Of a stretch of DNA of 43,076 bases, positions 15,168 through 24,101 are shown one piece after another (the first letter of the stretch is position 1; each line of letters starts with the position of its first letter). A program made the position numbers and the translations under genes. The notes under the pieces are model-generated. The model searched no databases. It saw only the letters and a list, made by a program, of their open reading frames with translations, and was not told where the DNA came from. The stretch lies in NCBI GenBank assembly GCA_903828235.1, contig CAIKLM010000001.1, positions 1 to 43,076 on the forward strand, in the 5' to 3' direction. The DNA comes from an uncultured beta proteobacterium. GTDB taxonomy: Bacteria > Pseudomonadota > Gammaproteobacteria > Burkholderiales > Burkholderiaceae_C.

Positions 15168-15196
15168 CCCAACACCCAACCCCGAGCCCACCACCC

Positions 15197-18100
15197 GTGA
15201 CCGGCCCGAAGATCCGCTACGACATCGAGGCGACCACCTCCGGCCAGGCCGAGGTGAACAAGCTCGCCGCCGAGCTGGAGCGGCTCGACGACGCCGTCGA
15301 CCCCGCAGCGGCCGCGCGGGCCCAGGCCCTGGCCGCCGAGCTGCGCAAGCTGGGGCAGCAGCAGGAGGCCATCAGCGCCTTCACCGCGCTGAAGCAGCGC
15401 ACCGAGGCCGCGCGCGGAGAGCTCGAGCAGGCGCAGGCCGCGGCCCAGAGGTTCGGCCGCGAGATCGCCGCCAGCGGCACCCCCACCCGCGCCCAGGCGG
15501 GGCAGATGGAGAAGCTGCGCGACGCCGTGCGCAGCGCCAAGGCCGCGGTGCAGGAGCAGACCGCGGCGCTCGACCAGTCGCGCCGCACGCTGGGGTCGCT
15601 GGGCGTCTCCACCACCACGCTGTCGGCGCAGCAGCGCCAGGTGCAGCAGGCCATGGCGGCCACCGCGGCGCAGGCGCGCTCGGTGGTGACGGCCTACCAG
15701 CAGCAGGGCACGGCTGCGCAGGCCAGCGCCGCGCAGCAGGTGCGCGCGCAGGCCACCGTGCGCGAAGGCGTCAGCCAGCTGGCCGAGCAGCTGCGCGGGC
15801 TGCAGAACGTGGCCGCCCTGGGCCTGGGCGGCGGCGTGCTGGGCACGCTGGGCGCCGACCTGGCCCGCGTGGCCGACCAGTACAGCAACCTGGGCGCGCG
15901 CATCCGCCTGGTCACCGGCGACGGGGCGGCCTTCACGAGCGGCCTCGAAGGCGTGTTCGAGGTCTCGCGGCGCACCAGCAGCGCGCTGGACGAGACCGCC
16001 ACGCTGTTCGCGCGCATCAGCCAGGCCGGGCAGCAGCTGGGCCTGGGGCAGCGCGACGCGCTGGCGCTCACCGAGACCATCAACCAGGCCATCCAGCTCA
16101 GCGGCGGCAGCGCCGACTCGGCCCGGGCCGCCATCATTCAGCTGGTGCAGGGCCTGCAGAGCGGCGTGCTGCGCGGCGAAGAGTTCAACTCGGTGCTCGA
16201 GCAGAGCCCGCGCCTGGCCAAAGCCTTGTCGGACGGCCTGGGCGTGACGACCGACGAGCTGCGCAACCTGGCCCAGCAGGGCGCGCTCACCACCGAGGTC
16301 GTCATCAGGGCACTGCAGGGCCAGAGCGCCGCGCTGCAGCGCGAGTTCGACGTGCTGCCGCAGACGGTGGGCCGGGCCATCCAGAACCTGAGCACCGAGT
16401 GGACGCGCTACATCGGCCAGGCCGACCAGGCCGGCGGCACCAGCGCGCAGGTGGCCAAGGCCATCACCCTGCTGGCCGACAACCTGCAGACGGTGGGCAA
16501 CGCGCTGGCCGTGGCCGGCCAGGCCGCCCTGGCGTACAAGGCCGCCGGCCTGGCCGCCACCGTGCTGGGGCAAGTGGCGGCCGTGCGGGCGGCCACGGTG
16601 GCGCAGGCGGCCGAGACAAGCGCGCGCACGGCGGCCACCGTGGCCACCGCGGCCAACACCGTGGCCCTGGGGGTCAACACCGCGGGCAAGGGCGCCAACG
16701 CGGCCGCCGCCACGGCGCTGGCGGCCGCCGAAGCCCGCGCCGCGGCCGCCGGCGCTGCGGCCAACGCGGGCATCCTGGCGCGCGCCAGTGCGACGGCCCG
16801 GCTGACCGGCGGCCTGGGGCTTGCCGCCACCGCCGCCGTGGTGTTCGGCGACCTGGTGGTGGACGCCTTCCGCAGCGCGGGCACGGCCATCGGCGAAGGC
16901 GCCGCGCGGCTGGCCGGCTACCGCGACCGCAGCGCAGAGCTCGAGGAGCAGCAGCGCAAGCTCGACGAGAGCGCGCGCGCCGCCGGTGCGGCGCTGGCCG
17001 AGCAGTCCGCCAAGGCGCAGCGCGCGGCCGAGGCGGCCTTCGGCCTGAGCAAGGAGGCCAAGGCCCTGGTCGGCGAGTTCGACCAGCTGGTGCTGAAGGG
17101 CGAGCCCGCGGCGGTGGCGCTGGAGAAGCTGGCCGGGGCCCTGAAGCTGGACAGCCTGGTCGGCATCCAGGCCGCCGGCGCCGCGCTGGACGAGCTGGCG
17201 CGCCGCGGCGTGGTGGCGGGCGAGCAGATCGCGGCGGCGCTGGCCCGCGCGCTGCAGGGGCAGGACCTGGGCGTCTTCGAGACCAAGGCCCGCGCCGCCT
17301 TCGACAGCAGCGAGCAGGGCGCGCGGCGCCTGCAGGCCGCCATCGAGGCGGTGGACCGCGAGGCCCTGCGCCGCGCCGGCACCAGCGTCGAAGAGCTGGC
17401 CACGGGCTTCAGCAGCGCCTTCAATGCCGCGCTGAACGACGTGGACGCGCTGGCCAATGCGCTGGAGCGGGCCGGGGTGGAGGGCGAGCGCGCCGGCGCG
17501 CTGCTGAGCGGGCAGCTGGACAAGGCGCTGGAGGCCGCCAAGACCGAGCAGGCCGTGCAGGCCGTGATCGGCAGGCTGAAGGACCTGGGCCTGCAGGGCC
17601 GCATCAGCGGGCGCGAGCTGGCCGAAGGCCTGAGCGCCGCGCAGGGCCGGCTCGACGACCTGCGCACCGGCGTCAACAGCATCGCCGAGGCCATGCGGCG
17701 CTTCGGCCTGACCAGCCGCGACGAGCTGCGCCGCACGGCGGCCGACTCGCGTGCGGCCTGGGAGCTGATCCGCAGCGACGCCACGCTGACGCTGGCCGAG
17801 AAGCGCACCGCGTTCAAGAAGTACGCCGAAGACGCCATCGCGGCCAACGGCGGCGTGGTCAGCAGCAGCCTGGAGGTGGAGGCCCGCATCCTGGGCGTGG
17901 AGCTGCAGGCGGACAAGGCCGGCCGCGCGCTGAAGGACGGCTTCGATGGCGCCACCGACGCCATCGGCCGCACGCGCGACAAGGTGGGCGAGCTGCGCGT
18001 GGAGCTCAACGACCTGGGCGAGGTGATCAACAGCTCGGCCGCCGGCATCCTGGACCCCGGGCCGCTGCGGCCGCCCAGCAGCCCCGCCGGCGGCCCGCGG

Positions 18101-18637
18101 GGCGGCACTGGCGGCGGCGGCGGCGGTGGTGGCGCGGGTGGTGGCGGGGCCGGCCCGTCGCAGCGTGTCAGCGACAGCTACGGCGCCGACGGCGTGCGCG
18201 TGGCCGGCGGCTACCAGCTGCCGGCGCCGCGCCTGCCCGGCAGCTGGACCTTCGTGCCCGACCAGCGCGTGCGCGGCGGCGTCAGCGTGGCCCAGGCGCT
18301 GCAGGGGCAGTACACCAGCGGCAGCTTCAACGGCCAGGCCGGCCTGCCGGTGGACGGCGTGGGCATCTGGGTGCGGTCGGACAGGTCCGGCGGCGCCGCA
18401 ACGCCCGGCACGCCCTTCGGTGGCCCGGCCGGTGGAAGCCCGCCCGCGCCGGCCACCGGCGGCGGTGCTGCGGCGCCGCTGCCGCCACCGGGCGCAACGC
18501 CGTCGACGCAGCGCGAGCTGACCGTGAAGCTGGACCTGGACTTCTTCGGCTCGCGCGTGCGCGGGCGCACCGACGACGCGTTCGCGGACAGCTTGATCCT
18601 GGCCCTCGAGGCCGCGCGCCGCGGCGCTGGAGGCTGA
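15197..18637 (+). CDS. Tail tape measure protein
   Basis: The protein has 1146 residues from a GTG start with no clear Shine-Dalgarno. Residues 10-200 are long coiled-coil helices (ELERLDDAV, ELRKLGQQQEAI). Residues about 215-405 match the tape-measure core domain: VADQYSNLGARIRLVTGD, SRRTSSALDETATLFARIS, IIQLVQGLQSGVLRGEEFNS and LQREFDVLPQTVGRAIQNLS. Two Ala-rich hydrophobic stretches follow (about 435-480 and 530-565). The remainder is helical with a Gly-rich hinge (about 965-985) and a C-terminal globular part. It sets tail length and is ejected with DNA. It follows the tail tube gene directly; the usual frameshifting tail-chaperone genes are missing. Confidence 0.92.
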   Translation: MTGPKIRYDIEATTSGQAEVNKLAAELERLDDAVDPAAAARAQALAAELRKLGQQQEAISAFTALKQRTEAARGELEQAQAAAQRFGREIAASGTPTRAQAGQMEKLRDAVRSAKAAVQEQTAALDQSRRTLGSLGVSTTTLSAQQRQVQQAMAATAAQARSVVTAYQQQGTAAQASAAQQVRAQATVREGVSQLAEQLRGLQNVAALGLGGGVLGTLGADLARVADQYSNLGARIRLVTGDGAAFTSGLEGVFEVSRRTSSALDETATLFARISQAGQQLGLGQRDALALTETINQAIQLSGGSADSARAAIIQLVQGLQSGVLRGEEFNSVLEQSPRLAKALSDGLGVTTDELRNLAQQGALTTEVVIRALQGQSAALQREFDVLPQTVGRAIQNLSTEWTRYIGQADQAGGTSAQVAKAITLLADNLQTVGNALAVAGQAALAYKAAGLAATVLGQVAAVRAATVAQAAETSARTAATVATAANTVALGVNTAGKGANAAAATALAAAEARAAAAGAAANAGILARASATARLTGGLGLAATAAVVFGDLVVDAFRSAGTAIGEGAARLAGYRDRSAELEEQQRKLDESARAAGAALAEQSAKAQRAAEAAFGLSKEAKALVGEFDQLVLKGEPAAVALEKLAGALKLDSLVGIQAAGAALDELARRGVVAGEQIAAALARALQGQDLGVFETKARAAFDSSEQGARRLQAAIEAVDREALRRAGTSVEELATGFSSAFNAALNDVDALANALERAGVEGERAGALLSGQLDKALEAAKTEQAVQAVIGRLKDLGLQGRISGRELAEGLSAAQGRLDDLRTGVNSIAEAMRRFGLTSRDELRRTAADSRAAWELIRSDATLTLAEKRTAFKKYAEDAIAANGGVVSSSLEVEARILGVELQADKAGRALKDGFDGATDAIGRTRDKVGELRVELNDLGEVINSSAAGILDPGPLRPPSSPAGGPRGGTGGGGGGGGAGGGGAGPSQRVSDSYGADGVRVAGGYQLPAPRLPGSWTFVPDQRVRGGVSVAQALQGQYTSGSFNGQAGLPVDGVGIWVRSDRSGGAATPGTPFGGPAGGSPPAPATGGGAAAPLPPPGATPSTQRELTVKLDLDFFGSRVRGRTDDAFADSLILALEAARRGAGG

Positions 18638-18638
18638 C

Positions 18639-19031
18639 ATGGCCCATACCCTGACCTTCAGCGGCACCACCATCGTGCTGCCCCAGCACCTGCTGTGGAC
18701 CAACGAGTTCGCCTGGCTGCCCGTGAGCATGGCCGCGCCGCGCTACAGCGTGACCGGCGCGCTGCTGCTGGAGAGCGGCCTGCGCCAGGCTGGCCGCCCC
18801 ATCGAGCTGGGCGGCGAGTCGGGCTGGGTGCTGCGCTCGACCCTGCTGAGCCTGCGCGACTGGGCCGCGGTGCCGGGCCGGCAGTTCGCGCTCGTCGTCC
18901 GCGACGAGCCGGCCCGCACGGTGCGCTTCGACCACGCCGCGGGCGCCATCGTGGCCGACCCCGTCGTGGAGTTCTCAGACCCCGCGCCCAGCGACTTCTA
19001 CCGGCTGGTGCTCCGTTTCATCGAGGTGTGA
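18639..19031 (+). CDS. Minor tail protein, 130 aa (post-tape-measure)
   Basis: A 130-residue beta-rich protein immediately after the tape measure gene (GGAGG Shine-Dalgarno inside the end of that gene). Strands such as TLTFSGTTIVLPQHLLWTNE, RYSVTGALLLESGLRQAGR and FALVVRDEPARTVRFDH alternate with turns, and the C-terminus is DFYRLVLRFIEV. Its location corresponds to the first tail-tip gene (lambda M position), and the fold pattern would suit a distal tail ring subunit. I cannot name a family from sequence alone, so the role in tail-tip assembly is inferred from order. Confidence 0.6.
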   Translation: MAHTLTFSGTTIVLPQHLLWTNEFAWLPVSMAAPRYSVTGALLLESGLRQAGRPIELGGESGWVLRSTLLSLRDWAAVPGRQFALVVRDEPARTVRFDHAAGAIVADPVVEFSDPAPSDFYRLVLRFIEV

Positions 19032-19034
19032 TCC

Positions 19035-20513
19035 ATGCCCATCGTCGCCGCCGACCTCAAGTTCTTCAGTTCCGAGCGCATGATCGACGCGCTGGCCATC
19101 CTCACCGGCTCGGTCGGCGGTGGCGGCTACGCGGCGGGGCCGGTGCTGCAGGACGGCGTCACCGGCAACGTGTTCCCGCCGGCGGGCCCGTCTGACCTGG
19201 TCGGCGGCCGGCGCCGCATCCGCCTGGTGTACCCGGCCGTGCTGAGCAACGAGAACAGCCGCGCCCTGGCCTGCGGCGCCGCGGTGCTGCGGCGCGCCAC
19301 CAGCAGCGCGGTGGATCTGCTGGCGGTGGCCGCGGCGTCGCTGCCGGCGGTGCGTGCGTTCGCGGGGCTGAGTGGGTCTGAAGACCTGCGCGACACCTAC
19401 ACGATGGCCCGGCTGCTCGACTACTGGGGCACGCCGCTGAACAACGGCCTGGCGGGCTACCCGGCGGTCAGCTTCTCGGCGCCGCTGAACACCACGGGCG
19501 GCAACGCCGTCACGGCCGGCGGCGGCAGCATCCCGGTGGACATCGTCGTCGGCGACAAGGTGGCCGCCAGCGTGGGTGGCGTGGTGGTGGCCAGCTGGCG
19601 CACGGTGACGGCGATCGCCGGCGGCCAGCTGACCTTCGGCGGTACCGGCCTGGCCGGGGTGACCGCCAGCACCAGCGTCACCATCACGCGCTACGCGCGC
19701 ACGCCGCTGGCCCGCATCAGCGCCCCTGCGGCGCTGACGGCCGGCGTGGCGGCCAATGCCTCGACCGTGACGGTGGCGCCGGCGGCGCTGGAGACGCGGT
19801 CCTGGCCCGTCAACGCCACCAGCGCCACGCCGGGCGGCATCACCATCGTCACCAGCCAGCTCGGCACCACCTACGACGGCAGCTGGCCCGGCAGCCGCAA
19901 CGGCGTGCTGCCGGCCTTCGGCGTGGGCTTCCCGGTGTTGATCGACGACCTGACCAACGGCACCGCGCCCGAGGTGCGCATCGTGCAGTCGGTGAACTAC
20001 CAGACGGGCCAGCTCACCTTCACGACGCCGCTGACCAACGCCTACACCACCGGCAGCATCGTCAGCACGCTGCTGGACTGTGGCGAGTGGCAGGCTCAGG
20101 TCAGCCTGCTGCCCTTCAGCCAGCAGGCCTGGACGCGCACCTGGGCCGACCAGCCGTCGGGCCCCACCATCACCCCGCGCTACACCGGCATCATCGGCAT
20201 GAACAACGCCGGCGGCATCGACGACCGCTGGGCCCTAGTGTTCACCTCGGCCACGGCCTTCAACTTGGTGAGCGAGCGCTCGGGCCAGATCGCCGCGGGC
20301 AACACCGCCAGCAACTTCCTGCCGCTGAACCCGCTGACCAGCCAGCCGCTGATGAGCCTGCCGGCCAGCGGCTGGGGCAGCGGCTGGCTGCCGGGCAACG
20401 TGCTGCGCTTCAACACCCGCGGGGCGCACAGCGGCGTCTTCTACGTGCAGAACATCTCGCCCGGCGCCACGGGGGCCGACGAGGGCGAGCTGATCATGCG
20501 CTGCGAGGCCTGA
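19035..20513 (+). CDS. Tail-tip structural protein, 492 aa
   Basis: A 492-residue protein with a helical and strand-mixed N-terminus (IVAADLKFFSSERMIDALAI, a segment RRRIRLVYPAVLSNENSRAL, and DTYTMARLLDYW). Long beta-rich domains follow (GGGSIPVDIVVGDKVAASV, GGITIVTSQLGTTYDGSW) and a C-terminal GVFYVQNISPGATGADEGEL. No enzyme motif is visible. It lies between two tail-tip genes with spacing of three bases on each side. A structural role in the tail tip or baseplate-like organelle is the reasonable inference. Lambda-type L, K and I genes are absent, so this phage builds a different tip. Confidence 0.6.
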   Translation: MPIVAADLKFFSSERMIDALAILTGSVGGGGYAAGPVLQDGVTGNVFPPAGPSDLVGGRRRIRLVYPAVLSNENSRALACGAAVLRRATSSAVDLLAVAAASLPAVRAFAGLSGSEDLRDTYTMARLLDYWGTPLNNGLAGYPAVSFSAPLNTTGGNAVTAGGGSIPVDIVVGDKVAASVGGVVVASWRTVTAIAGGQLTFGGTGLAGVTASTSVTITRYARTPLARISAPAALTAGVAANASTVTVAPAALETRSWPVNATSATPGGITIVTSQLGTTYDGSWPGSRNGVLPAFGVGFPVLIDDLTNGTAPEVRIVQSVNYQTGQLTFTTPLTNAYTTGSIVSTLLDCGEWQAQVSLLPFSQQAWTRTWADQPSGPTITPRYTGIIGMNNAGGIDDRWALVFTSATAFNLVSERSGQIAAGNTASNFLPLNPLTSQPLMSLPASGWGSGWLPGNVLRFNTRGAHSGVFYVQNISPGATGADEGELIMRCEA

Positions 20514-20516
20514 CGC

Positions 20517-22634
20517 ATGCCGCAGCTCACCGCACGCCTGCGCACGCCCTGGGCCGCGTCGGCCGCGCTGTGGGGCGAGCCGCTGACCACGCCGTGGGGG
20601 CTGGCAGCCGCCCTGTGGAGCACCGGCGGCGCCTACACCCCGCCGGCCCCGCCGGCCGGGGGCACGCCGGTGGCGCCTTCCACCGGCGCGCGCATCACCG
20701 TGCCGGCGGCGGCCGTGTACGACCTGGTGCACACCCTGCAGGTGACCGACCTGCGCACCGACACCGCGCTGCCGGTGACCAGCGTGAGCATCGGCACCGA
20801 CCGCGACTCGGCCTTCTGGACGCTGCGCGCCAGCGGCAGCCTGGAGCTGATGACCCTGCTGACGGCCGGCGAGCAGCCGGCGCGGGTGCGGGTGGTCATC
20901 GACGGCGCGCAGTGGGACTTCCTGGTCGAGGCGGTGACGCGCTCGCGCCGGCATGTGGCCACCGAGGTGTCGGTGGAGGGGCGCAGCCTCTCGGCGGCGG
21001 CAGGCAGCCCCTACGAGCCCGAGCGCCAGTGGTCGCTGGAGGGTGACACCACCGGCGCCCAGCTGGCTGCCGCGGCCAACCTGTTCACCGAGCTCGACGT
21101 GCTGTTCGAGCTGGACGACTGGCCCGTGCCGGCGGGCGTGTTCAGCTTCACCGGCACGCCGCTGGGGGTGGTGCAGCGCGTGGCCGAGGCCGCCGGGGGC
21201 ATGGTGATCAGCCGGCGCACGGGCTACGGGGTGATCGTGCGGCCGCGCTACGCCGTGCTGCCCAACGAGTGGAGCACCACCGCGCCCGAGCTCGAGCTGC
21301 CGCTGGACGTGCTGGACAGCGAGAGCTTTCGCGTGGCCGACCAGCCGCCCTATGACGGGGTGGTGGTTTCCGGCCAGCAGCAGGGCGCGGTGGGGCTGGT
21401 GCGGCTGGCGGGCACCAGCGGCGGCTTCCAGGCCCCGATGGTGACCGACCCGCTGCTGACCGACGTGATTGCGCTGCGCCAGCGCGGCCAGGCGGTGCTG
21501 GGGCAGGGCGGCAAGCAGCAGGTGCACACACTGAGCCTGCCGGTGGTGACCGTGGCCGGCGCCGCCGTGGTGCCAGAGCCGGGCTGGCTGGTGCGCGTGG
21601 CCGATGCGCCGGCCTGGGTGGGCCTGGTGACCGGCGTGCAGGTCGAGGCGCAGCTGGGCAGCGCGGTGCTGACCGTGACGCTGGAGCGGCACACCGCCGC
21701 CATCGAGGGCACCGTGACGCCGCTGCCGCCCACCAGCACGCCGCTGGCCTTCAGCGGCAGCATCCCCAACGTGCAGGTGGCGCCAGGCGCAGCCGTCAAC
21801 GTGCCGCTGGCCGGCTACTGGGTGAACGGGGTTTCGCCGCGAGCCTACAGCCTGCGATCGGGCGCGCTGCCGGCCTGGCTGACCCTGAACAGCAGCACCG
21901 GCCAGCTGGTGGGCACCGCGCCAGGCGCGCCAGAGACCAGCGCCCCACTGGCCGTGCGGGCCACGGACAGCATCAACAGCACGGCGGACTCGAATGAGTT
22001 CACGGTGGGAGTGGTGAGCGCGGAAACACTTGGCAATCTGGCCGTCAGCTGCGACTTCACCGGCGCCAACGGGCAGACCGCCGGCGTTGCAAATGCCGGC
22101 TCGCTGGGCGGCTCGCTGCTGTGTCAGCTTGGGACTGCGATCAGCACAGCCCAGGCCTTCAGCGCATCGAGTTCGCTGTTGCTCGCGCTAAACAGCGCGG
22201 CGCTGACTGGTGCATTCACTGGCTACAGCTACGGCCCGATCGCCCCGGCGTTCGAGTTCGAGTTCATGATTCGCGTGTCGTCGGCGGTCACGTCAGGCGT
22301 CACTGTTGCGGCCGTCAGGACGTCCACAGCTTCGCCCGATACGGATGTTGCCATCGAGGTCGTCTCAGGCCAGCTCAGGGTGTACGAATACTTCAGGACG
22401 ACGACCATGCCCTCGCAGACGTTTGCTCTGAACACGTGGCACAAGATCATGGTCAAGCGCAGCAGCACAGCAGCTAATCTGGTGATATCAGTCAACGATG
22501 TCCCGATTCAGACCTTCAGCGAGTCGGCCGGAAGCAGTACGAGCTTTGAAGAGCTCGGATGGGCGCAGGAAACAGGCAACGCCACGGGCGTGTACATCGA
22601 CAACGTGAGGCTGAGGCTCCCCGCCCTGACCTAA
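20517..22634 (+). CDS. Tail hub/spike protein with Ig-like and lectin-like C-terminus
   Basis: A 705-residue protein with three parts. Residues 50-400 resemble a tail hub: strands with LHTLQVTDLRTDTALPVTSV-like pattern, FWTLRASGSLELMTLLTAGE, a segment LAAAANLFTELDVLFELDDW and GMVISRRTGYGVIVRPRYA, in the style of baseplate hub proteins. Residues about 408-495 form a putative Ig (He_PIG) domain with SLRSGALPAWLTLNSSTGQL. Residues about 506-705 look like a concanavalin/LamG-like lectin ending in YIDNVRLRLPALT. The lectin part (DNA from about 21,970) is richer in A and T than the hub part. It probably carries receptor binding at the tail tip. Confidence 0.65.
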   Translation: MPQLTARLRTPWAASAALWGEPLTTPWGLAAALWSTGGAYTPPAPPAGGTPVAPSTGARITVPAAAVYDLVHTLQVTDLRTDTALPVTSVSIGTDRDSAFWTLRASGSLELMTLLTAGEQPARVRVVIDGAQWDFLVEAVTRSRRHVATEVSVEGRSLSAAAGSPYEPERQWSLEGDTTGAQLAAAANLFTELDVLFELDDWPVPAGVFSFTGTPLGVVQRVAEAAGGMVISRRTGYGVIVRPRYAVLPNEWSTTAPELELPLDVLDSESFRVADQPPYDGVVVSGQQQGAVGLVRLAGTSGGFQAPMVTDPLLTDVIALRQRGQAVLGQGGKQQVHTLSLPVVTVAGAAVVPEPGWLVRVADAPAWVGLVTGVQVEAQLGSAVLTVTLERHTAAIEGTVTPLPPTSTPLAFSGSIPNVQVAPGAAVNVPLAGYWVNGVSPRAYSLRSGALPAWLTLNSSTGQLVGTAPGAPETSAPLAVRATDSINSTADSNEFTVGVVSAETLGNLAVSCDFTGANGQTAGVANAGSLGGSLLCQLGTAISTAQAFSASSSLLLALNSAALTGAFTGYSYGPIAPAFEFEFMIRVSSAVTSGVTVAAVRTSTASPDTDVAIEVVSGQLRVYEYFRTTTMPSQTFALNTWHKIMVKRSSTAANLVISVNDVPIQTFSESAGSSTSFEELGWAQETGNATGVYIDNVRLRLPALT

Positions 22635-22636
22635 CC

Positions 22637-22918
22637 ATGACCGCCAACCTTTTCCGCCGTCTCCAGGCCCTGCTGCCCCCGCCCCCGGTGCTGGTGGGGC
22701 GCGTGGTGGCCCACAACAGCGACGACACCAGCACCATCGAGCTGCCCGGCGGCCTGGCCACCGGGGCTTTCGATGGGCTGCTGCAGACCGGCGGCATCAT
22801 CGTGGCGCGCGGCCGGGGCGTGCCGGTGGGGCAGAACGCCTTCGTGCGCGACGGCCTGGTCGAATCCCAGGCGCCCGACGCCGAGCCGGTGGACATCCCC
22901 ATCGGACGGGTGGTGTGA
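22637..22918 (+). CDS. Small tail-tip protein, 93 aa
   Basis: A 93-residue protein starting two bases after the hub stop. After a short basic helix and a run of prolines it forms a compact beta domain: PVLVGRVVAHNSDDTSTIELPGG, IIVARGRGVPVGQNAFVRDG, ending IPIGRVV. The pattern of five or so strands with a GRGxxVGQ..FV..G turn resembles small OB-like proteins found beside phage tail hub genes, which plug or cap the tip. It is the last gene of the tail operon before the independently transcribed moron. The OB-like reading is tentative. Confidence 0.6.
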   Translation: MTANLFRRLQALLPPPPVLVGRVVAHNSDDTSTIELPGGLATGAFDGLLQTGGIIVARGRGVPVGQNAFVRDGLVESQAPDAEPVDIPIGRVV

Positions 22919-22923
22919 GCGCC

Positions 22924-22952
22924 TTGCCACGCCCTGCCGTGCTGCCTACGAT
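22924..22952 (+). promoter_or_regulatory. Sigma-70-like promoter of the DUF4124 moron
   Basis: TTGCCA (22924-22929) and TACGAT (22947-22952) are separated by 17 bp, a good -35/-10 arrangement in a GC-rich background. The predicted start would leave a leader of about 20 nt before the ATG at 22980, which includes GGGGA as Shine-Dalgarno. Confidence 0.65.
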
Positions 22953-22979
22953 GTGGCACTGACACGCAAGGGGAGCCCG

Positions 22980-23582
22980 ATGAACCTGCCGCTGCAACTG
23001 TGCGCCCTGCTGCTGGCCCTGCTGGCCAGCCTGGCGCCCGCCACAGCCGCCGCCCAGTCGCTGTACAAGTGCACCGGCCCCGGCGGGCAGGTGGCCTTTC
23101 AGCAGACGCCGTGCACCGGCGCGGGCAAGGCCGAGCAGCTGCAGGTGCCGGCGCCCAACATCGTCGAGGGCAACCCCGCCGGTGAAGCAGGCCTGCGCGC
23201 GGCCATCCAGCGGCGCGAAGCCGCCCGCGCAGCCCTGGCCCGTGGGCAAGTCATCGACGGCCTGAGCGAGCGCGAGGTGGTGCAGCTGCTCGGCTCGCCC
23301 ATGGTCGTGAACAGCGACTTCGTCAACGGGCGCGAGAGCCGCCAGCTCGTCTACCGCTACGCCGACGGCAGCACCCGCTACGTCTACACGCGCGACGGCA
23401 TCACCTACGCCAGCCAGTACCGCGAGGGCTACGGCCGCACCAGGCCAGCCCCGGCGCGAACATGCTTCACCGACGAGCAGATCCAGGGCGCCGACGTGAA
23501 CGCCGGCAGCCTGTTGCACTCGCCGCCCGAGCGCGAGCGCCGGCGCGCCGAGGTGCAGCGCATGAAGCTGAACCGCTGCTGA
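22980..23582 (+). CDS. Secreted DUF4124-domain protein (moron)
   Basis: A 200-residue protein with a clear signal peptide (hydrophobic core LCALLLALLASLAPATAAA, cleavage near residue 25). A DUF4124-type domain follows, beginning SLYKCTGPGGQVAFQQTPC, which has the two cysteines typical of these periplasmic proteins. A helical region comes next, then VVQLLGSPMVVNSDFVNGRE with RQLVYRYADGSTRYVYTRDG, an SmpA/OmlA-like beta hairpin. DUF4124 proteins are mostly chromosomal in betaproteobacteria. The gene has its own promoter and terminator between the tail and lysis operons, so it may be expressed in the lysogen and alter the envelope (inference). It plays no evident part in virion assembly. Confidence 0.8.
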   Translation: MNLPLQLCALLLALLASLAPATAAAQSLYKCTGPGGQVAFQQTPCTGAGKAEQLQVPAPNIVEGNPAGEAGLRAAIQRREAARAALARGQVIDGLSEREVVQLLGSPMVVNSDFVNGRESRQLVYRYADGSTRYVYTRDGITYASQYREGYGRTRPAPARTCFTDEQIQGADVNAGSLLHSPPERERRRAEVQRMKLNRC

Positions 23583-23603
23583 CACCGCCCCATCAACCAC
23601 TTC

Positions 23604-23635
23604 AGCCCGCCCGCGGAAACGCCGGCGGGCTTTTT
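23604..23635 (+). terminator. Rho-independent terminator of the moron
   Basis: AGCCCGCC (23604-23611) pairs with GGCGGGCT (23624-23631) around a 12-nt loop and is followed by a T run (23631-23635). It closes the moron transcription unit just before the lysis genes. Confidence 0.85.
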
Positions 23636-23654
23636 CATGCCCAGGAGCCTGACC

Positions 23655-24101
23655 ATGACACCCGACGCGCCGCCCGTCGCAGGCCAGCGGCACCGAATGC
23701 TGCGGTACGGCCTCATCGCCCGCGTGGTGCTGCTCACCCAGGCCGGCACCACGGCGGCGCTGGCGTGGGCCAGCCCGGGCAGCCTGAGCGCGCAGCTGCT
23801 CGAGGCCGGCGGCGAGATCGGCCGCGGCGTGCTGCTGCTGATGACGACGATGGTCGCCATCGGTTGGCTGGACGTGATCGTCAACGACTGCCTCTCGCGC
23901 CGATGGACGCTGCCGTTCACCGAGGCGCACGAGCACAGCGCCTACCTGGGGCTGGGGGCGCTGTACTGGATGCAGGCCATGGCCGGAGCCGGCATGGTGT
24001 CGCAAGGGGGGTGGGTGCTGCTGCTGCACTACGTGGTGATGGGTGCGGCGTGCTGCTGGTTCGGGTGGACATCTGCGATGCGAGGGGGGCGCCATGGGTG
24101 A
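23655..24101 (+). CDS. Membrane protein of the lysis cassette (holin/antiholin candidate)
   Basis: The ATG at 23655 is chosen because AGGAG (23643-23647) lies seven bases upstream; an earlier ATG at 23637 overlaps the terminator. The 148-residue product has about four hydrophobic segments (near residues 19-39, 57-79, 96-114 and 120-138) and a short basic C-terminus. It lies directly upstream of, and overlaps by eight bases, a holin-like gene. That places it in the lysis cassette, where paired membrane proteins often act as holin and antiholin. I do not recognise a specific family. Confidence 0.6.
   Translation: MTPDAPPVAGQRHRMLRYGLIARVVLLTQAGTTAALAWASPGSLSAQLLEAGGEIGRGVLLLMTTMVAIGWLDVIVNDCLSRRWTLPFTEAHEHSAYLGLGALYWMQAMAGAGMVSQGGWVLLLHYVVMGAACCWFGWTSAMRGGRHG

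Noticed and set aside
15053..18730. A 1225-codon reading frame on the minus strand across the tape measure gene
   Set aside because: Compositional shadow of GC-rich codons; its product is low-complexity Arg/Ala/Gly/His without domains, while the plus frame has clear tape measure motifs.
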